A stretch of DNA of 37,909 nucleotides from Bacteroidetes bacterium UBA1947. Lineage in GTDB: Bacteria; Bacteroidota; Bacteroidia; Chitinophagales; Chitinophagaceae. The translations under genes were made by a program, and so were the position numbers. Under the pieces are notes generated by a model that was not told where the DNA came from, made no database searches, and worked only from the letters and a program-made list of their open reading frames with translations. The DNA is taken from the NCBI GenBank assembly GCA_002336915.1, contig DDET01000030.1:1-37909 (forward strand). The letters run 5' to 3'. Positions 1 to 6,309 of this stretch are shown here, one piece after another; position 1 is the stretch's first letter, and every line of letters begins with the position of its first letter.

Positions 1-2869
1 GTAGTCTAAAATAATCGCTCATATTTTTCAGACTATTTACATTTTCTTCAATACTGCAAGTTTGTACTTCCCCACTATAACTCGCCTTTTGAGTGATTAA
101 AATATTGGTATTCACGGTGGCTGCATCAAATAGCTGAAGGTTTACGAAGTCAATCAATTGCAAAGGATTAGAATCTGTAATGAAAAAATCGCGCATGCTC
201 TCTCCATAGCTAGCCCTCATCCACTTATTCGAAGTGATATAGGCTAAATAACCATTGGGTTTTAATAGGCGAATACCTTGTTCATAAAATAGGCAATAAA
301 TGTCCCCCGTCCGTACAAATGTTCTATAATCCTGTTGTTGTAAAATATCGGCTGATTCTCCCATTTTTTGAAGTTGTATATAAGGAGGATTCCCAATTAA
401 TACATCAAAACCTTCAAAATTGCCGTTATCATCCAATACCTCAGGAAATTCAAAACGCCATTCAAATGCGGTTTGATAGACAACATTGTTTTTTATTTCC
501 TCTATTTCATTTTCTAACTTTTTTATCCTTGCATTTAGAGTTTCTATTTTCTTTTTAATTGTAAGATTTCCTTTGGTACTCTCAAATAACGTTTCGCTTT
601 GAAGTTTTATAAGTTCTCCACGTGCTTTCGAGAGTTTATCCCTACGATCGTCATGTATGCTGAAGTACGTTTGGAATCCATTTTTAATATCATTGATTAA
701 AGTTGTGAGCTTATATTTTTCTTCTCTGTCAGTAGCGTTTTTGAAGTCATAAACTGCTTTTCTGTATTCCGGTATTGTGTGATTTACATTCTTTAGTGCT
801 AAAGTCAGGTCTGTATGTAGTGCGTATCGGCTTAAGAGGGAGTTGCCTGATTTAATATTGATGTCAATATTTGGCAGTGTTTCTAATTCTTGGTGTGCAC
901 CAATATCTATGTAATAAGCATTTTTTAATAACTCAATCCACAATCTTAGGCGACATATTTTCACTGAATTGACGTTTATGTCTACCCCAAATAGGCAATT
1001 CTCGATTATCTTTTTCTTTTCATTAAAGAGTGTTTTTTGAATTCTCTGACTTTCTCTATTATTGGGATTGTATATAAAAGGGTCGTTGTACTCGTCCAAT
1101 ATCACCAATTCATCATTTATGATGTCGATATCATATTCCTTTATCCGTTTCCCGTTTTCGTCCTGCAAAATGTGCAGTTCGGCTTTTATAGCAATTATCT
1201 CGTTTAGAGCTGAAACCAAAAAGTGGCCACTGCCTACGGCGGGGTCACAAATTTTGATGCTATTTATGATATTATTAGCTTCGTTAATGTTCTCAATTTT
1301 ATTGTGCACGGCATCGATCGTATCACATTGCCATCCGTAATGTTCATTGAATTTCTGGACTACTGATTTTCTTATGGCTTCTTTGCACATATACATAGTA
1401 ATGAAACCGGGCGTGTATATGGAGCCATCTTTATATCCGTTAATCTTTTCAAATACTTTACCAAGTACAGAAGCACTAATAAGAGCCTTGCTGTCCTCTT
1501 GTATATCATCTTTGCCATCACTGGCAAAATCATAAGCATCAAGGAAGCGGAAGATGTAATCTATGCTTCGTAGTGACTCGTTTTTTTTATTCTTGTCCTG
1601 CAACACACTATTAGGCATGAGCGCTAAAGTGAGATTGTTCTCCAACTGATTAATCGCTACGGCTTGATTCTCCAACTCGCTTTTTTCAAAGAGCGAACTA
1701 TTGAGATAAGGGACATTTTTATACTTTTCTTTCACATCTTCCTTACGTTCCGAGTAAGTGCGCGCCAAAACAAGATGGAACAATTTGTGGAGTTCATCAA
1801 AGTCGTGGATATTCCGTGCGTCGAGAAAACGGTATTCCTGATCGCCACGATGATAATTTACAAGCTGTCCCTCCAGAAGCTTTAGGAAAAGAATGCGGTT
1901 TATCCAGGTGAGGGCAAGTTCTAAAGCGATATTAAATATTCGTTCTTCTTTATCTTTTCCGTATTGATTTAATCCTGTAATACGATATAAATCCCCCTCT
2001 TCAAGACGTGTGATAGTATTTTCGATCAATGAGCCAGCGTTTCTATCTTGTCGACGACGTATGATACTTTTGCCTCCGTCCTTTGCTTCTTCAAGGCCAA
2101 TAATATATAATAGCTCCTTATAAAACTTATCATTAAGTGTATTGCTATCAACAGATGACTTGCGTAGAAGGTGATAGGGAGATTGGATCTTGTATAGAGA
2201 AATTAGCTTTTTGTCGTTTACTTTATTTGTGCCTTTTAGTTCCTTTTCATAAGTGCGAATATCGAAATAGGCGACATCCATTACTTCATCCAGAGAATCG
2301 ACAAAAGGCTTTACGATATCGTTGTAGAAGAGAGCAGTGTCTTTGGTTACTTTCTGGCCGGCTTTCCATTCCTGGTATTGTTTTACAAATCCTTTGTTTC
2401 TTGCAAAGAATTTCTCAAAGTATTGGGCATCAATAATAAACCATTCATAAATATTGGTGGCAATGCAATGCTTTATGTCGATGTTATTTCCCGTAATGCG
2501 CTCCTCCATATAGTAGAGGACCAACTCATGCAGTGCCTTTGTATTGGGTTTTTCGATACTAAGCATTTCGCCTTTGTTGCCCGGGCGCTTAGCTTCAATA
2601 ATAACACCTACACTTTCTTTATTGGTTTTGCCATTATGTATTACGAGATCCTTCGCGTCCTTTGTATTGATAAAATTGGTGTCCTTATAAAAGGTATCCA
2701 AAAGGAAATCGCGGATGTTATTTTTTAAATGTTCTTCACGCTCGTCACTATCAATATTATCTAGCAAATGTGATAGATTACCCTTGAATAAGTCCATTTC
2801 ATTCCTGAGAGGACGATATTTTATTAACTCCCGGGTAGCTTCTTTAGGGTCGATACTTCTAAATCTCAT
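1..2869 (-). CDS. Type IIG (Eco57I-like) restriction-modification enzyme, C-terminus cut by window edge
   Basis: The frame is open from an ATG at 2869 to the window edge, giving 956 residues without a stop; an in-frame stop lies just upstream of the ATG. The N-terminus has a PD-(D/E)XK-like nuclease motif: D74, then E92-A-K94 inside VIIEAKRP. The central part is an N6-adenine methyltransferase of the Eco57I class: motif I DPAVGSG at D542, a VDIN-x-NSVKICRLRLW block, and NPPY at N827-Y830. A Lys/Glu-rich, probably coiled-coil stretch separates these last two blocks. Nuclease and methylase in one chain, with no helicase motifs seen, fits a type IIG enzyme that modifies and cuts DNA alone. The target-recognition region would be in the missing C-terminus. 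The DNA is much more AT-rich than the rest of the window, which suggests acquisition. The recognition sequence cannot be told. Confidence 0.88.
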   Translation of the reverse strand, partial: MRFRSIDPKEATRELIKYRPLRNEMDLFKGNLSHLLDNIDSDEREEHLKNNIRDFLLDTFYKDTNFINTKDAKDLVIHNGKTNKESVGVIIEAKRPGNKGEMLSIEKPNTKALHELVLYYMEERITGNNIDIKHCIATNIYEWFIIDAQYFEKFFARNKGFVKQYQEWKAGQKVTKDTALFYNDIVKPFVDSLDEVMDVAYFDIRTYEKELKGTNKVNDKKLISLYKIQSPYHLLRKSSVDSNTLNDKFYKELLYIIGLEEAKDGGKSIIRRRQDRNAGSLIENTITRLEEGDLYRITGLNQYGKDKEERIFNIALELALTWINRILFLKLLEGQLVNYHRGDQEYRFLDARNIHDFDELHKLFHLVLARTYSERKEDVKEKYKNVPYLNSSLFEKSELENQAVAINQLENNLTLALMPNSVLQDKNKKNESLRSIDYIFRFLDAYDFASDGKDDIQEDSKALISASVLGKVFEKINGYKDGSIYTPGFITMYMCKEAIRKSVVQKFNEHYGWQCDTIDAVHNKIENINEANNIINSIKICDPAVGSGHFLVSALNEIIAIKAELHILQDENGKRIKEYDIDIINDELVILDEYNDPFIYNPNNRESQRIQKTLFNEKKKIIENCLFGVDINVNSVKICRLRLWIELLKNAYYIDIGAHQELETLPNIDINIKSGNSLLSRYALHTDLTLALKNVNHTIPEYRKAVYDFKNATDREEKYKLTTLINDIKNGFQTYFSIHDDRRDKLSKARGELIKLQSETLFESTKGNLTIKKKIETLNARIKKLENEIEEIKNNVVYQTAFEWRFEFPEVLDDNGNFEGFDVLIGNPPYIQLQKMGESADILQQQDYRTFVRTGDIYCLFYEQGIRLLKPNGYLAYITSNKWMRASYGESMRDFFITDSNPLQLIDFVNLQLFDAATVNTNILITQKASYSGEVQTCSIEENVNSLKNMSDYFRL

Positions 2870-2977
2870 TGTAGTGTAGGTTGTGCCTGAAATAAGGATG
2901 GGTTTAATTTAGACAATTTGGCTGCATTTTTCAACATATGGGCTTTCTAATTTTATTATCAGATTGCTTCCTGCCTC

Positions 2978-3001
2978 GCCCGTCTATTCAGCCGGACGGG
3001 C
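2978..3001. repeat. Small inverted repeat (hairpin)
   Basis: GCCCGTC at 2978-2984 pairs with GACGGGC at 2995-3001 over a 10-nt loop. No T-tract follows, so it is not a classical terminator. It is probably part of the REP-like clutter of this intergenic stretch. Confidence 0.5.
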
Positions 3002-3178
3002 AATGACGTGAGTAATAGTATTCCGGACGATGAACGGTGCCAACGCCGTGGGTGCCGGATAGTACTTTGCGGCTGGGGCAAAAGAAATAATTATTTAGCT
3101 GTGTGCATATATTGAGTGGTTCCTTCGTTCCTCAGGATGACAGCGGCACGGATGCTAGGCTTCTACATCCCCCTAGCC

Positions 3179-3221
3179 CTCCCGCAGAAAGCGGGACTTT
3201 CGCTGTCAGCCCGGCACAGGG
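3179..3221. repeat. Hairpin repeat, copy A
   Basis: The sequence opens CTCCCGC, GAA, AGCGGGA, forming a 6-bp stem (3180-3185 with 3191-3196), and runs through TCGCTGTC to CAGGG. It is nearly the same as copy B 36 nt downstream. The stem also matches in design the hairpin in the left arm of the DUF559 element at 5788-5806 when that one is read on the minus strand. Confidence 0.65.
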
Positions 3222-3257
3222 CTATGCGCAAGGGGGAATTGGCCGCGTGCATGTCGC

Positions 3258-3301
3258 CTCCCGCGGAAGAGCGGGACTATCGCTGTCGACGCGGCTCAGG
3301 G
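3258..3301. repeat. Hairpin repeat, copy B
   Basis: This is a near-duplicate of copy A with a GCGGAAGAGC centre; the stem is 3259-3264 with 3271-3276. Its 3' end merges into the REP-like sequence at 3286-3307. Confidence 0.65.
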
Positions 3302-3307
3302 TGACAG
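3286..3307. repeat. REP-like dispersed repeat, left copy
   Basis: These 22 bases, containing CGCGGCTCAGGGTGACAG, are identical to 37677-37698 at the other end of the window. A diverged copy in opposite orientation is at 37578-37600. Such sequences are typical intergenic dispersed repeats. Confidence 0.7.
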
Positions 3308-3337
3308 CCGCGCTTCTTAATCAGGCTGTTTTTTTAA

Positions 3338-3345
3338 TACATTTG
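3338..3345 (+). promoter_or_regulatory. Candidate -7 promoter box of the 3349 lipoprotein gene
   Basis: TACATTTG matches the Bacteroidetes -7 consensus TAnnTTTG. Only 3 nt (TAC) separate it from the ATG, so the transcript would be leaderless or nearly so. No clear TTTG -33 box is seen. Confidence 0.45.
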
Positions 3346-3348
3346 TAC

Positions 3349-4236
3349 ATGCGCTACACATACATAATTGCCTGCCTGGCTATAGCTGTTTGTTTTGCAT
3401 CCTGCGGCAAAACGATAGTAGATCCGCCGGAGCCTGCGGCTACGGATAAGTACCTGGTCTTTAAGTTCCACTTTGATAGCACGCAGGCGCGGCTGGGCAA
3501 CCTGGGTCAGCCTGTGAGTATGCCGGCGGGGCACTGGGGGCAGAGCCCGAGGTTCAATGTGATAGCTGCACACTACTTTGAGCTGGCGCCTACAGCTTAT
3601 ACTGCCCTGGGCAGCGGCGCGGTACTGTACAAGGGGGCGCAAACCACAGCCGGCGGCGGCGATGCCATTGACTTTGACCAAATAACACTAGTGCATGAGG
3701 GCGAGGTGGCGCTAAAGGTACCGCTGAAGGATATAGCGGCGGGCAGTTACCAATACCTGCGGGTATCGCTGGCCTACCAAAACTACGGGGTTAACTTTAC
3801 GTACAACAATGTGGACTATAGCGGTACGCTGGCATCGTTCATAGGCTTCAACAGCTATATACATAGCTATAGGATAAAGGACTCGAGCGTGGCGGTGAAT
3901 GCCAATAAGCTGCAGGGCTACTTCGGCTTTGAGAACATCTATAATGTGACCACCGGCGATGGCGCCGGTGCGACCACCGTGGTGAACCCGATAGCGGACA
4001 CATCGCCCATACCTGCGGGCAACTGCGTGGTCACTGCTGCCTTCCCCACACCGCTGCATATAACAGGCAATGAAAGCAGCGACATAACGGTGACCATGAG
4101 CCTGAGCACCAACCAGAGCTTTGAATGGGAAGACCTGAACGGCGACCATAAATGGGAACCGGCAGATGCAACGAACCCGGAGCATGTGGTGGATATGGGG
4201 ATAAGGGGGATGGCGCTGTACCAGGTGGTTGAGTAG
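3349..4236 (+). CDS. Putative lipoprotein of unknown function
   Basis: The protein has 295 residues. A longer in-frame start exists at 3103, but the ATG at 3349 is preferred because a lipoprotein signal follows at once: hydrophobic residues 5-16, then ASC-GK with C19 as the lipidation site, and a -7 box sits just upstream. The upstream extension would be translated from repeat sequence. The mature part begins with an FKFHFD strand and is rich in Gly, Thr and Ser, suggesting a beta-sandwich. The arrangement faintly recalls MbnP-like lipoproteins, but no diagnostic motif can be named. It is expected to be anchored to a membrane facing the periplasm or cell surface. The next gene is the antiporter on the same strand, 88 nt downstream; GTTGATTGG repeats and a palindrome lie between them. 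Confidence 0.75.
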   Translation: MRYTYIIACLAIAVCFASCGKTIVDPPEPAATDKYLVFKFHFDSTQARLGNLGQPVSMPAGHWGQSPRFNVIAAHYFELAPTAYTALGSGAVLYKGAQTTAGGGDAIDFDQITLVHEGEVALKVPLKDIAAGSYQYLRVSLAYQNYGVNFTYNNVDYSGTLASFIGFNSYIHSYRIKDSSVAVNANKLQGYFGFENIYNVTTGDGAGATTVVNPIADTSPIPAGNCVVTAAFPTPLHITGNESSDITVTMSLSTNQSFEWEDLNGDHKWEPADATNPEHVVDMGIRGMALYQVVE

Positions 4237-4264
4237 GTTGATTGGTTGATAAGTTGATTGGTTG
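4237..4264 (+). repeat. GTTGATTGG short-period repeats after a stop codon
   Basis: Two copies of GTTGATTGGTTG start right after the TAG stop of the lipoprotein gene, separated by ATAA. Similar repeats are found at both ends of the CorC-like gene (36177-36205 and 37493-37534). Confidence 0.6.
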
Positions 4265-4274
4265 TGGTTCGACA

Positions 4275-4292
4275 TCCCGATAGCCATCGGGA
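4275..4292. repeat. Short palindrome TCCCGAT-AGCC-ATCGGGA
   Basis: A perfect 7-bp stem with a 4-nt loop lies between the lipoprotein and antiporter genes. No T-tract follows, so terminator activity is doubtful. It may be a dispersed repeat. Confidence 0.5.
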
Positions 4293-4324
4293 CACGATGA
4301 CAACAATAAAAAGACGGATAATAG

Positions 4325-5728
4325 ATGAAAAGTAAGATAGGGCGATTGTTGTATTTGGTGGTTCCGGTGCTGGCTTTGCTTGTAGGGGCCTATTTTGTAT
4401 TCGATGCAGGCAAGGCGCTGCAGACAGGGATGCCGGTGCACAAATTCTCGAACACGGCATCGCAGCAGCATGAGTGGGAGGAGATACTGGCGGCCTTCAG
4501 CCATCCCGTGGCGGTGTTCATCCTGCAGCTTATTACCATTATTATAGCCTCGCAGCTGTGCGCGTACCTGTTCAAAAAGATAGGTCAGCCGGCGGTGATG
4601 GGCGAGATAGTGGCGGGTATACTGCTGGGCCCATCGCTGATGGGTGCTATAGCGCCGGGTTTCACGGCTTTCATTTTCCCCGCGGCATCGCTGGGCAATC
4701 TGCAGATGCTGAGCCAGGTGGGCCTTATACTCTTTATGTTCGTAATAGGTATGGAGCTGGACCCCGCGCTGATAAGGAAGAAGGCGGGCGCGGCGGTGCT
4801 GATCAGCAATATGAGCATAGTGGTGCCCTTCGGTTTGGGTATAGGCATGTCTTACTTCCTGTACACCAAATACGCGGTGCCGGGTATACCTTTCTATGCC
4901 TTTGCGCTCTTTGTGGGTATTGCTATGAGCATTACGGCCTTCCCCGTGCTGGCGCGCATCATTCGCGAGCGGGGGCTTACCAATAGCAAGCTGGGTGCAG
5001 TGGCCCTTACCAGTGCAGCCGTTGGCGATATAGCGGGCTGGTGCCTGCTGGCAGTGGTGATAGCCATAGTGAAGGCGGGTTCGCTGGGTACTGCCCTGTA
5101 TACGCTTATTGCGACGGTGGTATTTATGGTGGTGCTGCTGGCTGTGTTCCGGCCCTTGCTGAAGCGCATGGCCGGCTTAAAGACAGATGACAAGCTGCTG
5201 AAACGATCGACCATGGCACTGGTATTCGTGGTGCTGCTGCTATGTGCTTACAGCAGCGAGGTGATAGGCATACATGCGCTGTTCGGGGCTTTTATGGCGG
5301 GGGTTATCATGCCGGTGGAGTGGAGCTTCCGCAAGGTGATCATAGATAAGATAGAGGATGTATCGCTGGTGCTCTTGCTGCCGCTGTTCTTTGTATTTAC
5401 GGGCCTGCGCACGCAGGTGGGCCTGCTGAACGACAGCAGCCTGTGGGGCGTGTGCGGTGTAATAATAGCTATAGCGATACTGGGTAAGTTTGGCGGCAGC
5501 GCCATTGCCGCGCGCCTGAGCGGCGAGAACATGCACGACAGCCTGGCCATAGGCGTACTGATGAACACGAGGGGACTAATGGAGCTCATCATCCTGAACA
5601 TCGGCTACGACCTGGGCATACTAAGCCCGCAGATGTTCACCATGATGGTGATCATGGCACTGGTGACCACTTTTATGACCAGCCCGCTGCTGAATTTGCT
5701 GGGGAGGGTGTATAAGGTGAAGGGCTGA
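4325..5728 (+). CDS. Cation:proton antiporter, CPA2 (Kef/Nha-like) family
   Basis: The 467-residue polytopic membrane protein is expected to exchange Na+ or K+ for H+ across the inner membrane. A first hydrophobic helix (about residues 8-27) precedes a soluble linker. The CPA2 core follows, with QPAVMGEIVAGILLGPS near residues 87-103, the LFMFVIGMELDP block, SITAFPVLARII, and the ion-binding helix around AAVGDIAGW. The length fits a membrane-only CPA2 protein without the RCK/TrkA domain seen in KefB or KefC. In this family the position before the conserved Asp is usually Asp or Asn; here it is Gly (G234-D235), which may alter stoichiometry or selectivity. It lies in the same direction as the lipoprotein but with a repeat-containing gap. 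The ion specificity is not readable. Confidence 0.9.
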   Translation: MKSKIGRLLYLVVPVLALLVGAYFVFDAGKALQTGMPVHKFSNTASQQHEWEEILAAFSHPVAVFILQLITIIIASQLCAYLFKKIGQPAVMGEIVAGILLGPSLMGAIAPGFTAFIFPAASLGNLQMLSQVGLILFMFVIGMELDPALIRKKAGAAVLISNMSIVVPFGLGIGMSYFLYTKYAVPGIPFYAFALFVGIAMSITAFPVLARIIRERGLTNSKLGAVALTSAAVGDIAGWCLLAVVIAIVKAGSLGTALYTLIATVVFMVVLLAVFRPLLKRMAGLKTDDKLLKRSTMALVFVVLLLCAYSSEVIGIHALFGAFMAGVIMPVEWSFRKVIIDKIEDVSLVLLLPLFFVFTGLRTQVGLLNDSSLWGVCGVIIAIAILGKFGGSAIAARLSGENMHDSLAIGVLMNTRGLMELIILNIGYDLGILSPQMFTMMVIMALVTTFMTSPLLNLLGRVYKVKG

Positions 5729-5739
5729 AGACCAGGCAA

Positions 5740-5754
5740 AACTCCCCTCTTTGG
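5740..5754 (+). repeat. Outer terminal inverted repeat, left (15 bp)
   Basis: AACTCCCCTCTTTGG is the exact reverse complement of 6289-6303. Its CCCCTCTTT part also pairs with AAAGAGGGG at 5775-5783, making a 9-bp stem within the left arm. Confidence 0.85.
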
Positions 5755-5787
5755 TGGCTGTGTGCGCAGGCAGGAAAGAGGGGTGGA

Positions 5788-5806
5788 TCCCGCTCCTTCA
5801 GCGGGA
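5788..5806. repeat. Inner hairpin of the left arm
   Basis: TCCCGCT pairs with AGCGGGA over a CCTTC loop. Read on the minus strand, it has the same design as the two hairpin repeats at 3179 and 3258. Confidence 0.7.
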
Positions 5807-5831
5807 GACGGGGTGATAATTCAAGAATAAT

Positions 5832-6194
5832 ATGAGCAAGTTCATACACTCAAATAATAAGCTAAAAGATAACAGGGATGTTCTAAGAAAGAACCTGACA
5901 CCTGCTGAGGCTGCTTTATGGAAAGCGCTTAAAGGCAGCAAGCTAAAGCACAGGAAGTTTATCCGGCAGCACAGCATTGAGCACTACATAGCCGACTTTT
6001 ATTGCGCTGAAGAAAAGCTAATAGTGGAACTCGACGGACAAGTCCATTTCACTACCGGGGGACATCAATATGATTCAGCAAGAGACGAAAGATTGAGGGC
6101 TTTAGGTTTCACCGTCTTGCGGTTTGAGAATGACCTTGTTTTTAAAAATCTTGAAGGGGTATTGCAGGATATATCAAGGTGTTTTAAGAGGTGA
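5832..6194 (+). CDS. DUF559 (Vsr-like) endonuclease-domain protein
   Basis: This 120-residue protein is complete for the DUF559 family, whose fold is that of very-short-patch-repair (Vsr) endonucleases within the PD-(D/E)XK group. The N-terminal helix has the family pattern RKNLTPAEAALWKAL. The nuclease core follows: F43-I-R-Q46, then Y52-I-A-D55-F, then VELDGQ with E66 and D68, then H72, and a final D-x-x-R-x-x-x-L-x-x-x-G-F-x-V-L-R-F segment. D55, E66/D68 and H72 are the likely metal-site residues, so the enzyme looks intact. The ATG at 5832 follows the left arm directly, and the TGA stop is part of the right arm, so gene and repeats form one unit. The role is unproven: it may act on the element's own ends or hairpins, or be a passenger. 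Confidence 0.88.
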   Translation: MSKFIHSNNKLKDNRDVLRKNLTPAEAALWKALKGSKLKHRKFIRQHSIEHYIADFYCAEEKLIVELDGQVHFTTGGHQYDSARDERLRALGFTVLRFENDLVFKNLEGVLQDISRCFKR

Positions 6195-6213
6195 ATTGTA
6201 TCATCACCCCGTC

Positions 6214-6254
6214 CTGCTTCAGTTTCATGGAAGCATATCTTTTGTCTGAAGCAG
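6214..6254. repeat. Inner hairpin of the right arm
   Basis: CTGCTTCAG (6214-6222) pairs perfectly with CTGAAGCAG (6246-6254) over a 23-nt loop. It stands where the left arm has its own, different hairpin, so position is conserved but sequence is not. Confidence 0.65.
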
Positions 6255-6288
6255 TCCACCCCTCTTTCTTGCAGCCGCACAGGGGCGG

Positions 6289-6303
6289 CCAAAGAGGGGA
6301 GTT
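6289..6303 (-). repeat. Outer terminal inverted repeat, right (15 bp)
   Basis: This is the exact reverse complement of 5740-5754. Its AAAGAGGGG also pairs with CCCCTCTTT at 6259-6267 to form a 9-bp stem within the right arm. It ends 6 nt from the stop codon of the TonB-dependent receptor gene. Confidence 0.85.
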
Positions 6304-6309
6304 GTGAGC

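Larger units (their letters stand above)
2870..3348. other. Non-coding, repeat-rich intergenic stretch
   Basis: No convincing gene is seen in these 479 bases; the short open frames overlap palindromes. The stretch marks the change from the AT-rich R-M gene to the GC-richer backbone. It holds an inverted repeat GCCCGTC/GACGGGC (2978-2984 with 2995-3001), two near-identical hairpin repeats (3179-3221 and 3258-3301), and a REP-like sequence ending in CTCAGGGTGACAG at 3307 that recurs near the right edge of the window. A -7 promoter box for the next gene lies at its end. Confidence 0.7.
5740..6303. mobile_element. Putative DUF559 mini-element with nested inverted repeats
   Basis: Three collinear blocks on the left recur as reverse complements on the right. 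They are a 15-bp outer repeat (5740-5754 with 6289-6303), a 14-bp middle repeat (5774-5787 with 6255-6268) and an 11-bp inner repeat (5807-5817 with 6203-6213), plus AATTCA/TGAATT at the gene edges. The sequences between blocks differ between arms, and each arm folds into its own hairpins. The enclosed DNA holds one gene, a DUF559 nuclease. The element sits between two convergent genes (antiporter stop 5728, receptor stop 6310), a neutral insertion site. No transposase is present. Mobility is inferred from structure; no target-site duplication was recognised with confidence. Confidence 0.65.

Noticed and set aside
1..2869. Frameshift or pseudogene in the R-M enzyme
   Set aside because: The start, motif I and NPPY are all in one frame and no stop occurs to the window edge; it is only cut by the window.
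3103..3348. Longer N-terminus for the 3349 lipoprotein, starting at 3103
   Set aside because: It would be translated from hairpin and REP-like repeats and would hide the lipoprotein signal that begins at 3349.
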